From positions 1 to 64,000 of the forward strand of contig JAGOBF010000017.1 of NCBI GenBank assembly GCA_017983515.1: 64,000 bases of DNA. The letters run 5' to 3'. The translations under genes were made by a program, and so were the position numbers. The notes beneath the pieces were generated by a model, which saw only the letters and a program-made list of their open reading frames with translations, made no database searches and was not told the DNA's origin. Source of the stretch: Promineifilum sp. (GTDB taxonomy: Bacteria > Chloroflexota > Anaerolineae > Promineifilales > Promineifilaceae). Positions 8,870 to 18,065 of the stretch are shown here, one piece after another. Each line of letters begins with the position of its first letter. Within the stretch, counting starts at the first letter, position 1.

Positions 8870-9643
8870 ATGGCTATCGAGGAGAATATGAATAACCCGC
8901 GGGATGTGGTCAGCTACTTACCTGAAGGGGTGGCAGAGCATTTGGGCTATTATGTCTATCTTTATATCGACCCCCGCAACGGCCGTCCGTTCTACGTAGG
9001 AAAAGGCAAGGGCGAACGGATATTATTCCACCTCGATGATACTCGCGATTCTGCAAAGGTGCGGCTCATCGCTGAGTTAAAAGAATTGGATCTGCTTCCG
9101 CGCATAGAAGTCCTTGCCCACGGATTGAAAGACGAGGAGACAGCTTTTCGGATTGAAGCCGCGGCCATCGATCTGCTCGGAATGACCGAGCTGACTAATC
9201 AGGTACGTGGATGGAAGAGCCTTCAGACCGGAAGGATGACGCTTGAGGAACTGATAGGATATTATGTTGCCAAACCAGTCACAGTAATTCATCCTACCTT
9301 GTTAATTCGTATTAACCAACTCTATCGCCACAATATGTCACCGAAAGAACTCTATGAGACCACTCGTGGAATTTGGAAGCTAGGTGAACGGCGCTTTAAG
9401 GTGAAATTTGCGCTGGCGGTATTTGAAGGGGTTGTGCGCGAAGTGTATGAAGTTCAGAATTGGTGCCCGGCGTTGACATTCGCTTACTCGACGCGCGAAC
9501 TATCGAAACTTGATGCACACGGTCGCTGGGAATTCGACGGCCGGGTTGCTTCAGATGATATTCGCGACCAGTATCGACATCGATCGGTACAAGCATATTT
9601 CCGCAGAGGTAATCAGAGCCCAACAGTTTACGTAAACGTTTGA
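8870..9643 (+). CDS. GIY-YIG (LEM-3-like) domain protein
   Basis: 257 residues. Residues ~25-110 form a GIY-YIG nuclease-like domain of the LEM-3/ANKLE1 type: YYVYLYIDPRNGRPFYVGKGKGERI, the spaced Y-V-Y/Y-V-G motif, followed by RIEAAAIDLLG, which supplies the conserved Glu. The C-terminal ~130 residues (from about VIHPTLLIRINQLYRHN) contain no domain that I recognise, though GVVREVYEVQNWCPA looks like a small beta-barrel strand pair. An ATG at 8888 is an alternative start with GAGGAG three bases before it. It stands alone, downstream of the toxin-antitoxin islet, and like that islet is less GC-rich than its neighbours. It is a probable DNA-cleaving or DNA-binding enzyme of unknown role. Confidence 0.7.
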   Translation: MAIEENMNNPRDVVSYLPEGVAEHLGYYVYLYIDPRNGRPFYVGKGKGERILFHLDDTRDSAKVRLIAELKELDLLPRIEVLAHGLKDEETAFRIEAAAIDLLGMTELTNQVRGWKSLQTGRMTLEELIGYYVAKPVTVIHPTLLIRINQLYRHNMSPKELYETTRGIWKLGERRFKVKFALAVFEGVVREVYEVQNWCPALTFAYSTRELSKLDAHGRWEFDGRVASDDIRDQYRHRSVQAYFRRGNQSPTVYVNV

Positions 9644-9731
9644 GGGTAACCCCCAGCTATGACTGCAGCTGCGTCCAAACGCACTCCGGAAACTGTGCTC
9701 TTCCAGCGCGTTTGAATGCGCTTTCAATGCG

Positions 9732-9750
9732 CGGTAGGTTTTACCTACCG
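9732..9750. terminator. 8-bp perfect hairpin after the GIY-YIG gene
   Basis: CGGTAGGT (9732-9739) and ACCTACCG (9743-9750) flank a TTT loop, about 90 bp past the stop codon of the GIY-YIG gene. No T run follows on the + strand, so termination is only a possibility. Confidence 0.35.
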
Positions 9751-9827
9751 GAGCAAGGGTGCTATATGGCCATGAATGTTAATGTCTTTCGCTAATGTAG
9801 TCCTATATTGTTGATTAATCACTTGTT

Positions 9828-10910
9828 GTGACTCCTCAAAATATCTCCCTCGGCCGCCTCCACACCCACCACCTGCTCGACCCAAAGTTCCCCACCGCGG
9901 CCGACGCGGTCTCCTTCTTCGGCGCCGTCCAGGCCCAGGACTACCTCGCCTCCCTCTGGGCGCTGGGGTTGCGCACAAGAGACGCGACCGAAGCCACTAT
10001 CGAACAGGCCATCGCCGACCGGGCCATCATCCGCACCTGGCCGTTGCGCGGCACGATCCACTTCGTCACCGCGGCCGACGCCCGCTGGATGCTCGAATTA
10101 TCGGCCCCACGAGCGTTGACGGGGAATGCCGCCCGCCTCCGCGAATTGGAACTGGACGATGCCGTCTTCGCGCAAAGCCGGAGCGTATTGGCCGGCGTGT
10201 TAAACGACGGCCGTCCTCATACCCGCCGGGCGTTGTTGGAGGCCCTGGACGCGGCCGGCATCTCCACCGCCGGACAGCGCGGCATCCACATCCTCGGCCG
10301 GCTGGCGCAGGAGGGACTGATCTGCATTGGCCCGCGAGTCGGCAAGCAGCAGGCGTTCGTACTTCTCGACGCCTGGCTGCCTCCGAGCCAAAAACTGGCG
10401 CGCGACGAAGCTGTTGCCGAACTGACGCGGCGCTATTTCAACAGTCATGGCCCGGCCACCGTTCAGGACTATACCTGGTGGTCGGGATTGGCTCCGGCTG
10501 AAGCGCGGGCCGGACTGGAGGCGGTCAACGGGGAATTGTCGCGTGAAGAGATCGACGGCCGGACAGTCTGGTTTACCCCGTCGCCGGCGCCTCCCCAGGC
10601 CGTCTCGCCCATAGTCCACCTGCTGCCGGTCTATGACGAGTACGTCGTCGCCTACAAGGATCGCAGCGCTGTGCTGGCCCCGGAATACGCGGCACGGCCC
10701 GACGCCGGTAACGGCATTTTTCGTGCTCCGATATTGATCGATGGACAGATTGCCGGCACATGGACGCGGAAGCTGAAGATGAAAGCGGTGATCATTTCGC
10801 CAAATCTGTTTAGGGGTTTGACCGGAGATGAAGAACGGGCGCTGCTCGCCGCCGCGAAACGATACGGCGCATTCCTGAGACTATCGGCCGAGCTGGCTCA
10901 GGTGAGTTAG
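9828..10910 (+). CDS. Winged-helix HTH_42 protein, AlkZ/YcaQ-like DNA glycosylase family
   Basis: 360 residues of the HTH_42 (PF06224-type) family, which includes the glycosylases AlkZ and YcaQ that unhook interstrand crosslinks and remove alkylated bases. The N-terminal region carries VQAQDYLASLWALGLR. The Q-A-Q there matches the QxQ catalytic motif of the AlkZ group, as opposed to QxD of YcaQ. RTWPLRGTIHFVTAADARWML follows, with winged-helix repeats in the middle (PHTRRALLEALDAAGI) and C-terminal LLPVYDEYVVAYKDR. The start is a GTG at 9828. It is followed 9 bp later by a YjbR-like gene. The family is clear; the substrate is not. Confidence 0.8.
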   Translation: MTPQNISLGRLHTHHLLDPKFPTAADAVSFFGAVQAQDYLASLWALGLRTRDATEATIEQAIADRAIIRTWPLRGTIHFVTAADARWMLELSAPRALTGNAARLRELELDDAVFAQSRSVLAGVLNDGRPHTRRALLEALDAAGISTAGQRGIHILGRLAQEGLICIGPRVGKQQAFVLLDAWLPPSQKLARDEAVAELTRRYFNSHGPATVQDYTWWSGLAPAEARAGLEAVNGELSREEIDGRTVWFTPSPAPPQAVSPIVHLLPVYDEYVVAYKDRSAVLAPEYAARPDAGNGIFRAPILIDGQIAGTWTRKLKMKAVIISPNLFRGLTGDEERALLAAAKRYGAFLRLSAELAQVS

Positions 10911-10919
10911 AATAGGGAC

Positions 10920-11309
10920 ATGAGCAGCCACCAGATTGAGCTCGTGCGCCAACTATGCCTCGCCTTGCCGGAGACGAGCGAGCGACTCTCCCACGGCGAG
11001 CCGACCTTCTTCGTTCACAAGAAGGTGTTCGTGATGTTCGCCGATAACCACCACGGCGACGGCCACGTGGCCGTGTGGCTGCCCGTGCCGCCCGGCATCC
11101 AGGCGGCGCTGATAGAGTCAACACCCGACGGCTACTTCAGGCCGCCTTACGTGGGCCATCGTGGCTGGGTTGGCATCGAGCTGGCGCAAGCGAGCGATGA
11201 AGAATTGGCTTATCATATCCAGGTCGCCTGGGAACTGATCGCACCCAAGCGGCTGCTGGCCGAGTTCTGGGAATCAAAATGGACAGACCTGGAAGATCGG
11301 ACTCACTGA
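10920..11309 (+). CDS. MmcQ/YjbR-like protein
   Basis: 129 residues with the MmcQ/YjbR layout: [21 protein letters not shown], then [10 protein letters not shown] and the C-terminal [21 protein letters not shown]. The fold (CyaY/YjbR-like) is known, but the biochemical role is not established; DNA binding has been suggested for relatives. It is probably in an operon with the upstream AlkZ-like gene (9-bp gap) and overlaps the next gene by 31 bp. Confidence 0.82.
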   Translation: MSSHQIELVRQLCLALPETSERLSHGEPTFFVHKKVFVMFADNHHGDGHVAVWLPVPPGIQAALIESTPDGYFRPPYVGHRGWVGIELAQASDEELAYHIQVAWELIAPKRLLAEFWESKWTDLEDRTH

Positions 11310-11713
11310 AACGGGGCCTGATATGGATCGCCTCGCTCATCGGGACCGCTACCTGCATCCTCGTGCCGCTGCTCTTCAGCCAGGGCAGCCAGGACTTCCC
11401 CTTGCCGGCGCTGTACTTCATCGAGATCGCGTTGCTGGGCGTGCTGGTGATGGGCTATGTGGTCTTTCGGGCCAGTTTCGGCGGACGGTGGCGGGCGCTG
11501 CCTTGGGTAGCCTCGGGCATCGTGCTGGCCTTCGTCATACTAGGCGGATTTAGCATCGGCTTCTATCTCATCCCCGCTTTGTTCGCCTTCGTCGCCGTCG
11601 GCGCACTTGGCGATCTCCAGCGAGACGGGTTGATGGCGCGTCACTTGGGTTATCTATTGCTAGCCGCCGTTGTACAGAGCGCAGTCATGCTGACGGCCAT
11701 CCAGTTCGCTTGA
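11279..11713 (+). CDS. Small four-TM membrane protein
   Basis: 144 residues with four hydrophobic stretches, beginning at [54 protein letters not shown] and [15 protein letters not shown] recognise no family. The ATG lies inside the end of the YjbR-like gene (31-bp overlap) and no later Met is available before the first helix, which makes the overlap believable. Function unknown. Confidence 0.55.
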   Translation: MDRPGRSDSLKRGLIWIASLIGTATCILVPLLFSQGSQDFPLPALYFIEIALLGVLVMGYVVFRASFGGRWRALPWVASGIVLAFVILGGFSIGFYLIPALFAFVAVGALGDLQRDGLMARHLGYLLLAAVVQSAVMLTAIQFA

Positions 11714-11763
11714 CAAACAGAACGCCTGGTCTATCCTATGGATATCCTTTCACCCTGGAGACA

Positions 11764-12333
11764 ATGTCCATGAGCAGCGTAGACGAAGCAACGAAAAGCC
11801 AACTTCGCAATATCGAGGCCCAGATCGGCAAGAGCCTGGACGAACTGGTTGAGAGTGGTCTGGCGACGGGCCTCACCAAGCATAAGGAGTTACAGACCTA
11901 CTTCACGAATGAGTATGGTCTGACTTACGGCAACGCCAATGTGCTGGCGATCTACACTCGCGACAAAATGAAAGGCGCGGCCGGGCAAGAGGAGAACTTC
12001 GTCGACGTCCAATACGCCGACAAGAAGGTTGGGCTACGACCGATCTACGACGCGCTTGCCGCGGCCATAGAGGACTTCGGCGATGATGTGGAGATCGCTC
12101 CCAAGCGCACCTACGTCAGCCTGCGGCGCACCAAGCAGTTCGGCCTAATCCAGCCATCGACGGCCACGCGTGTCGACGTGGGTATCAATCTGAAGGACGT
12201 TGAGCCGGCCGGCCGTCTGGAAAAGTCGGGCAGCTTCAACTCAATGGTCAGCCACCGGGTGCGCCTAAGCGGGCCCGACGATGTCGACGACCAACTACTC
12301 GGCTGGCTACGGCAGGCATACGAGCAAGCCTGA
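11764..12333 (+). CDS. DUF4287/DUF5655 protein
   Basis: 189 residues. The N-terminal ~75 residues match the DUF4287 pattern (IEAQIGKSLDELVES, then TKHKELQTYFTNEYGLTYGNANVLA). The C-terminal ~105 residues match a DUF5655-like domain (YDALAAAIEDFGDDVEIAPKRTYVSL, FGLIQPSTATRVDVGINL). Two-domain proteins of this kind are widespread and uncharacterised; the second domain is thought to bind nucleic acid or transport-related partners, which I cannot test. The start at 11764 is preferred because GGAG sits five bases upstream. It ends 22 bp from the convergent MFS gene. Confidence 0.7.
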   Translation: MSMSSVDEATKSQLRNIEAQIGKSLDELVESGLATGLTKHKELQTYFTNEYGLTYGNANVLAIYTRDKMKGAAGQEENFVDVQYADKKVGLRPIYDALAAAIEDFGDDVEIAPKRTYVSLRRTKQFGLIQPSTATRVDVGINLKDVEPAGRLEKSGSFNSMVSHRVRLSGPDDVDDQLLGWLRQAYEQA

Positions 12334-12355
12334 CATCAGGCCGGCCGGTGCTGAT

Positions 12356-13738
12356 TTAGTGTGCGCCGCGAACCAGGCCGGGATCGGCCGACTCCTCGCG
12401 GCCGGGTGTCAGGCGGCGCACGGCCACCAACAGCAAGACCGCCATCAGCCCGCCCCAGATCAGGAACAGCACCGTCGGCCCCGCGGCTTGAAAGACCGCG
12501 CCGCCCAGCGCCGGGGCCAGGGCGTTGGCCGCGCTCAGAAAGGCGGCCGACATGCCCAGCATCCCGCCGATCTCCGCCGCGGCGACGCGTTTGGTGATGA
12601 GGCTATTGATCGTCGGCTGGAGGACGCCACCGCCGATCCCCACCGGGATCATCGCTGCCAAAATCCACAACAGGCCTAACCAGCCCGTGTTGGCATCGTC
12701 CGGCAACGCCACCGCCGTCTCCGGCGACGTCGGCGTGGCGTCTTGAGCCGTCGCGGATGCGTTCAGTTCTGCCTCCAGAGCCGCGCGCGAGTACCACGGC
12801 GGCGGCTGCTGGGGCGTGAAGGCGATAAGGGCCAGCCCCACCGCTAATAGACCCAACCCGGCAAATATCAACCGGCGATCCCCAATCGCGCGGCTCCACC
12901 GGCCGACCAGTCCCCCTTGCACCGCCACCAGGATGACGCCGACGAAAACGAAAACCACCGCGTTGCCCGAAGCGTTCAGCCCCAGGCGATTTAGCGTGAA
13001 GACCGACAGCAATTGCTCGAATCCCCCGAAGGCCAGTTGCTGGGCGAAGATGAGGAACAACAGCAGGCCGACGCTTGGGTGGCGCAAGGCTTGGCCCATC
13101 GCTTGGAGGCTGATGGCGGCTCGCGACGAACCGCTGCCCCGGTTTTCGGCCGGCAAGGTCTCCTGGAACCAGAAAACCGTCAACAGGATGGAGATCAGCG
13201 AGAAACCCGCGGCCACGAAGGCCGGGGCGCGATAATCGTTATTTGTCAGGGCCAGCGTCACGAAGGCGATGACCGGCCCGATGATGAACCCCAGACCGAA
13301 GGCGGCCCCGATCAAACCCAATCCCTGGGTGCGATTTTTATCGGTCGTCACGTCGCTGATGGCGGCCTGGGCGGTGGAGATATTGGCCCCGGAAATGCCA
13401 TCGATGATGCGCGACAGGAAAAGGAGGGGCAGAGCATTGGCAAAGCCCAGGAGCAAAAATCCGGCCAGCGTGCCGATTTGGCTGATGACCAGGATGGGCT
13501 TGCGGCCGTAGCGATCCGAAAGGCGACCGAGGATCGGCGCGCCGATGAATTGCATCAAGGGGTAAGTCGCCCCCAGTAGACCAATGATAAAGGGGTCCGC
13601 GCCAAACGAGGCGGCATAGAGTGGCAGCAGGGGAATGATGATGGTAAGCCCCAGCAGGCCCACCAAGACGATAACGAAGATGGGCAGAACCCGTTTGAAG
13701 TCTAATTTTTCCGACGAATCGCGTGTTTCACTGGTCAT
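12356..13738 (-). CDS. MFS exporter, TetA/multidrug (DHA1) type
   Basis: 460 residues, twelve predicted helices. The hallmark MFS loop-2 motif GRLSDRYGRKPILVIS follows helix 2. Motif C-like LGLIGAAFGLGFIIGPVIAF in helix 5 is characteristic of drug/proton antiporters of the DHA1 group, which includes TetA. A long polar insert between helices 9 and 10 (ending AQDATPTSPETAVALPDD) is Ala/Thr-rich and unusual for the family. The start at 13738 is chosen over upstream alternatives because it leaves a short polar N-terminus and GGAG lies just before it. Substrate unknown. It is divergent from the radical SAM gene. Confidence 0.85.
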   Translation of the reverse strand: MTSETRDSSEKLDFKRVLPIFVIVLVGLLGLTIIIPLLPLYAASFGADPFIIGLLGATYPLMQFIGAPILGRLSDRYGRKPILVISQIGTLAGFLLLGFANALPLLFLSRIIDGISGANISTAQAAISDVTTDKNRTQGLGLIGAAFGLGFIIGPVIAFVTLALTNNDYRAPAFVAAGFSLISILLTVFWFQETLPAENRGSGSSRAAISLQAMGQALRHPSVGLLLFLIFAQQLAFGGFEQLLSVFTLNRLGLNASGNAVVFVFVGVILVAVQGGLVGRWSRAIGDRRLIFAGLGLLAVGLALIAFTPQQPPPWYSRAALEAELNASATAQDATPTSPETAVALPDDANTGWLGLLWILAAMIPVGIGGGVLQPTINSLITKRVAAAEIGGMLGMSAAFLSAANALAPALGGAVFQAAGPTVLFLIWGGLMAVLLLVAVRRLTPGREESADPGLVRGAH

Positions 13739-13843
13739 ATCTCCGAGAATAGCACACTGGACAGGGCGGAGCATGGTCAGGCTTTGCAAGGTTTGCTAGC
13801 TTTTGACCCATGTCGAGTGGGCCGGCTGTGGTAAACTCACCTG

Positions 13844-15265
13844 ATGAGCGGCCAATCGTCCTTGATCGCCGCGGCGGCCGGCCGGTATGACGCCTTCCGG
13901 CTCGACGAGTTGCCGCGTGCGCTCCAGCGCAATAGTCTCGATTACTACTACCTAAGCATCTATCCGTCGCTGCTGGAGATGCGCGCCTTCACGCCCGGCG
14001 ACGAACCAGCCTACCCGGCGGCCATCACCAACGCTTACGTCCATATCCCGTTCTGTTCCGGCATCTGCGATTTTTGCAGTTACTATCTCGTGGCCGTCAG
14101 CCCCCAACGGCGCGCCGCTATTGGGCGCTATCTGGAGCGGGTCAAGGCGGAATTCGACTTCCATGCCCGCCACACGACACTTGATATCACCTACCTCTAC
14201 TTCGGCGGCGGCACGCCGAGCCTGATGCCACCCGACGCGCTGGAAGGCTTATTAGGTTTTCTGGCCGGCCGCCGCTACCTGAACCCGGCGACATTGGGCA
14301 CGCTGGAGCTGCACCCGGAGTTCTTTGCGGACGAGACGGCGGCGACGCGCTTCCTGAGCATTCTCCGGCGCTATGGCATCGGCCGAGTCAGCGTCGGCTA
14401 CCAGGTATCCGACGAGGCCCTGCTGCGCGACACGAAGCGCCGTCACGCCGCGAGCTTCATGAGCGCGGCCATGTCCCTTCTACGCGACATGGGTTTTCTC
14501 GTCAACCTCGACCTGATGTATGGCCTGGTTGGCCAATCGCTGGATAGCTGGGAAAAGACGTTGGCCGACGCGATCGCGTTCACACCGGATTCGATCTCGA
14601 CCTACTTTTTGTTCGTCGACCGGGGAACAAGGCTGGATGAGCGCGTGCGGAGCGGCCGCGTGGCGTTGCCGGCCCATCGTCACCTGCAAACACAACACAT
14701 TATGGCCCAACTGGCGCTGCAATCGGCCGGCTATCATGAGCTGCCCAACGACTTCTGGGCGCGCGACGTGGGCGATCCGGCGACGTTCCGGCCGGAGCGG
14801 TTGCCCTCCGCGGCGATGACGCTGCCCATTGGGCCGGGCGCATATGGCTATTATGGGCACACCCAGTTGGCTAATGTGTTCGATCTGGCCGAGTACGAAC
14901 GACGCATGGCCGACGGCCGTTCGCCCCTCTGGCGCGGCCGTCATCTTGGCCCGGCGGAATCATTGCACCGCGACGTGATGTTTGCGCTCAAGAACGACCC
15001 CTTTATCGATTGTAGTCTGTTCCGAACGGCTTATAATACAGACCCTCTGCAGCGCTTCCCCGCCATTTTCGAGAGGCTGGTCGCGCTCGATCTGGTCGAA
15101 GTGAGCGGCGAACGCATTTATTTGACGCCCAAGGGGCGATTATGTGTCGAGGAGATCGCCGGTCTCTTTCGACATCCGGCCATCTGCGCAGAAGAGGAGC
15201 CGGGCGCGAAGGCACTGCTGGCTAAACACAACTTCGCTCCGACCTATCCGTCGGTAGTGTGGTGA
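13844..15265 (+). CDS. Radical SAM enzyme, HemN/HemW-like
   Basis: 473 residues. The [4Fe-4S]-binding motif is in [17 protein letters not shown] (C-x3-C-x2-C). It is followed by [12 protein letters not shown], the GGGTP SAM-binding strand of the HemN/HemW group, and by [17 protein letters not shown]. The fourth Cys of true HemN (CxxxCxxCxC) is absent. The C-terminal ~120 residues, with [18 protein letters not shown] and a winged-helix-like end, are related to the HemN C-terminal domain. Residues 1-60 precede the radical SAM core. A B12-binding protein gene follows 17 bp downstream with a strong Shine-Dalgarno, suggesting partnership. Reaction unknown; calling it coproporphyrinogen oxidase would be over-annotation. 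Confidence 0.85.
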   Translation: MSGQSSLIAAAAGRYDAFRLDELPRALQRNSLDYYYLSIYPSLLEMRAFTPGDEPAYPAAITNAYVHIPFCSGICDFCSYYLVAVSPQRRAAIGRYLERVKAEFDFHARHTTLDITYLYFGGGTPSLMPPDALEGLLGFLAGRRYLNPATLGTLELHPEFFADETAATRFLSILRRYGIGRVSVGYQVSDEALLRDTKRRHAASFMSAAMSLLRDMGFLVNLDLMYGLVGQSLDSWEKTLADAIAFTPDSISTYFLFVDRGTRLDERVRSGRVALPAHRHLQTQHIMAQLALQSAGYHELPNDFWARDVGDPATFRPERLPSAAMTLPIGPGAYGYYGHTQLANVFDLAEYERRMADGRSPLWRGRHLGPAESLHRDVMFALKNDPFIDCSLFRTAYNTDPLQRFPAIFERLVALDLVEVSGERIYLTPKGRLCVEEIAGLFRHPAICAEEEPGAKALLAKHNFAPTYPSVVW

Positions 15266-15282
15266 CGAGAGGAGGATTTGAC

Positions 15283-15696
15283 ATGAGCGAACGACGACCG
15301 CGCGTCCTGATCGGCAAGCCCGGCCTGGACGGCCACGACCGAGGGGCGAAGGTGACGGCCCGTGCCCTGCGCGATGCCGGCATGGAAGTGATCTACACGG
15401 GGCTGCGCCAAACGCCGGAAATGGTCGTCGAGGCAGCGCTGCAAGAGGACGTAGATGCTATTGGCCTAAGCATTCTTTCCGGGGCCCACATGCCGCTGAT
15501 GGCGCGCATCATGGAACTGATGGTCGCGAACGAGATGACCGACGTGCCGGTGTTCGTGGGCGGTATCGTGCCCGACGAAGATGTGCCCCGTTTGCAGGCG
15601 ATGGGCGTGACCGCCGTTTTCGGCCCGGGTACCAGTCTCGATGACGTGATTGCCTCGTTCCGCCAGGCCATCGCCGCGCGTCACGCGGGCGAATAG
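15283..15696 (+). CDS. Free-standing cobalamin-binding protein (methylmalonyl-CoA mutase small-domain type)
   Basis: 137 residues, equivalent to the C-terminal B12 domain of methylmalonyl-CoA mutase. It has [21 protein letters not shown] with the DxHxxG cobalt-ligand His, then [11 protein letters not shown] and [14 protein letters not shown]. The start at 15283 has AGAGGAGG seven bases before it. No mutase catalytic subunit is encoded in this window. It may join a mutase large subunit elsewhere or serve the upstream radical SAM enzyme. Identity as a B12-binding domain is firm; the partner is inference. Confidence 0.9.
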   Translation: MSERRPRVLIGKPGLDGHDRGAKVTARALRDAGMEVIYTGLRQTPEMVVEAALQEDVDAIGLSILSGAHMPLMARIMELMVANEMTDVPVFVGGIVPDEDVPRLQAMGVTAVFGPGTSLDDVIASFRQAIAARHAGE

Positions 15697-15762
15697 CCTG
15701 CTATGGCTTCGCTCGGAAACCGGGCCAGCGCGGCGCAACAGATATTCACCGCGGCCTGAATC

Positions 15763-15771
15763 TGTTATAAT
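15763..15771 (+). promoter_or_regulatory. Extended -10 promoter for the SEC-C protein gene
   Basis: TGT-TATAAT is a perfect extended -10 element, 51 bp upstream of the ATG at 15822. A weak TATTCA -35 sits 17 bp before it. Confidence 0.5.
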
Positions 15772-15821
15772 TCGCCCTTGTTCGATTGTATCCCTCTGAA
15801 ATAACGTGGATGGTTAGTGTT

Positions 15822-16697
15822 ATGAACAAGCCCGGCCGGAATGATCCCTGCTATTGTGGGAGCGGCAAGAAGTATAAACAGTGTCATATGTCGGCCGACC
15901 TGGCCCTCGAGAGCGAACAGCGCGCCTGGAACGACGCCGCGCGCGACTTGCGATCCAAAATTCTTGAATTCGCAGACGATGAACGCTTCGACGGCGAAGC
16001 AGGGCCGGCCGCAGAACACTATTGGAATGGTCTCTACACTGCCGACACCTTGCATCTGATGAGTCCATCCGAGGCCGAACGCTTTCTCGACTGGTTTGCC
16101 TTCGATTACACATTGCCATCTTCCGGCGATCGCCTCATCGAGCGCTTCCGAGGCGAGAACTCGGCCAATCTCTCGACCCAGCAGCGCGAGTTACTGGCCA
16201 AATGGGCTGACGGATTGCCGATGGGCGGCTACGAACTGACCGGCTATGAGCGGCAAACGCTACACCTGCGGGACTTCGTATCCGGCGAGACGCTGGATGT
16301 ATTCGAACCGTCGGGGCATGGGAGCGCTCCTCTGGGGTCGATAATTCTGGGACGGCCGATAACCGTGCAGGATCATTACGAATTCTTCGCGATGCCCGCC
16401 TATATTCCAACCGAAGAAATTGGCGACTTGCGACAAACGTTGGCCGCGGCTCAGGCGTCCGACGACGCAAACGATGTCGCCGGGTTCATGCGCCGCCATA
16501 ACGTCTTGCTGATTCATCACGCCCTGGAACAGGCTCAGGTCGCCGGACGGCCGCCGGTGACCCGCCTCGATCCGCGCCACGCCGCCGATAGCGGCCCAAC
16601 ACGGGGGCGTCGCCACCAGCGCGTTCGCATCAAGGCCCCGACCGGCGCTATCGAAAACGCACCGCCGCAGCTCCAGTCACATCGCAAGGCGATCTGA
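15822..16697 (+). CDS. SEC-C zinc motif protein
   Basis: 291 residues. The N-terminus is a SEC-C zinc-binding motif, GRNDPCYCGSGKKYKQCH (C-x-C-x8-C-H), as found at the C-terminus of SecA and in many regulators, where it mediates contact with ribosomes or SecB. The remaining ~260 residues are mostly helical, include SPSEAERFLDWFAFDY and ELTGYERQTLHLRDFVSGE, and match no family that I can name. The start at 15822 puts the motif near residue 5 and follows a good promoter. It ends 5 bp before aroA, so the genes may be co-transcribed by chance of spacing. Confidence 0.75.
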   Translation: MNKPGRNDPCYCGSGKKYKQCHMSADLALESEQRAWNDAARDLRSKILEFADDERFDGEAGPAAEHYWNGLYTADTLHLMSPSEAERFLDWFAFDYTLPSSGDRLIERFRGENSANLSTQQRELLAKWADGLPMGGYELTGYERQTLHLRDFVSGETLDVFEPSGHGSAPLGSIILGRPITVQDHYEFFAMPAYIPTEEIGDLRQTLAAAQASDDANDVAGFMRRHNVLLIHHALEQAQVAGRPPVTRLDPRHAADSGPTRGRRHQRVRIKAPTGAIENAPPQLQSHRKAI

Positions 16698-16702
16698 CCG
16701 AT

Positions 16703-18046
16703 ATGGCAGACTCGCGCAAGATCATTGTCCAATGCCAGTCGACCCCGTTGACCGGGTCGATTTCTGTGCCTGGCGATAAATCCATCAGCCATCGCGCGGT
16801 CATGCTGGCGGCGCTGGCCGAGGGGACGAGCGTTATTCGCAATTGGCTCCCGGCCGGAGATACGTTAGCCACACTGGAAGTCATTCGCGCGCTCGGCGTC
16901 CCGGTCGAAGTGGCTCAGCGCAGTCCCCACTCCTGGGAACTACGCATCGAGGGGCGCGGGCTGCACGGGTTACGCAAAGCCAATGCTCCGCTCGATTGCC
17001 GCAACGCGGGCACAGCCATTCGGTTATTGACCGGCATCATGTCCGGCCAGTCGTTTTCCTCGGTTCTGGACGGCTCCGAGCAGCTTCGCAAACGGCCGAT
17101 GGGCCGGGTGACGGAGCCGCTGCAACTCATGGGAGCGGATATCAAATCTGAGGATGGGCGCGCGCCTCTGGCGATACGACCGGCCGCGCTGCACGGCGTC
17201 GAATATTCGATGAGCGTTGCCAGCGCCCAGGTGAAAAGCGCTGTCCTGCTGGCCGGGCTATTTACTCCTGAGGCGGTTCGCGTGTACCAGCCTGGGCCGG
17301 CGCGCGACCACACCGAACGTTTACTCATGGCGATGGGCACGATCATCACCACGCAGGACGGTTGGGTCACGCTGGGGGACGCGCCCCTTGGCGGCCGTCG
17401 GCTTCTGCCGCTCGACATGACTGTGCCCGGCGACTTCTCTTCGGCCGCCTTTCCGCTGGTCGCCGCTACAATCGTGCCCCAGTCGGACATTACCATTCGT
17501 CAGATCGGCGTCAACGCCACACGTATCGGGCTACTGGAGATGTTGCGCGAGATGGGCGCGGACCTGAGCATCAATAATCAGCAGGTGACCGGCGGGGAGT
17601 TGATCGCCGATGTGCGCGTGAAGTTCAGTGAATTAAGCGCCACGGACGTCAGCGGCCCGATCGTCGTGCGGGCCATCGATGAATTTCCGGTGTGGGCGGT
17701 GGCCGCCGCGCGAGCGGCCGGCCTCAGCACGGTGCGGGACGCGGCCGAATTGCGCGTCAAGGAAGTGGATCGCATTGCTGTCCTGGCCGGTGAGCTGCGC
17801 CGCCTGGGTGTGGCCATCGATGAGCACGCCGATGGCTTCGCTATTGAGGGGCCGCAACACCTCCGGGGGGCGGGGGTAAATAGCCACAACGATCATCGTC
17901 TGGGAATGGCGCTGGCTGTGGCCGGCCTGGTGGCTGATGGGGTGACATTGGTCGATGATGGTTCTTGCATCGCCGATAGTTTCCCCGGTTTTGTCGAGAC
18001 GATGCAGCAGTTGGGCGCATTGATGGAGTGGGTTGCGGCGTCCTGA
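16703..18046 (+). CDS. aroA: 3-phosphoshikimate 1-carboxyvinyltransferase (EPSP synthase)
   Basis: 447 residues, the full AroA length. It transfers enolpyruvate from PEP to shikimate 3-phosphate in the shikimate pathway in the cytoplasm. Visible family motifs are [18 protein letters not shown] near the N-terminus, [16 protein letters not shown] (PEP/glyphosate site region), [41 protein letters not shown] and [15 protein letters not shown]. No frameshift or missing key residue is visible. rsmI follows after 19 bp, so an aroA-rsmI transcript is likely. Confidence 0.96.
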   Translation: MADSRKIIVQCQSTPLTGSISVPGDKSISHRAVMLAALAEGTSVIRNWLPAGDTLATLEVIRALGVPVEVAQRSPHSWELRIEGRGLHGLRKANAPLDCRNAGTAIRLLTGIMSGQSFSSVLDGSEQLRKRPMGRVTEPLQLMGADIKSEDGRAPLAIRPAALHGVEYSMSVASAQVKSAVLLAGLFTPEAVRVYQPGPARDHTERLLMAMGTIITTQDGWVTLGDAPLGGRRLLPLDMTVPGDFSSAAFPLVAATIVPQSDITIRQIGVNATRIGLLEMLREMGADLSINNQQVTGGELIADVRVKFSELSATDVSGPIVVRAIDEFPVWAVAAARAAGLSTVRDAAELRVKEVDRIAVLAGELRRLGVAIDEHADGFAIEGPQHLRGAGVNSHNDHRLGMALAVAGLVADGVTLVDDGSCIADSFPGFVETMQQLGALMEWVAAS

Positions 18047-18065
18047 TCCCGCTTGCCCTGACCAG

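Noticed and set aside
13844..15265. Annotation as coproporphyrinogen III oxidase (hemN)
   Set aside because: The fourth Cys of HemN is missing and a B12-domain gene is attached, so only the family level is supportable.
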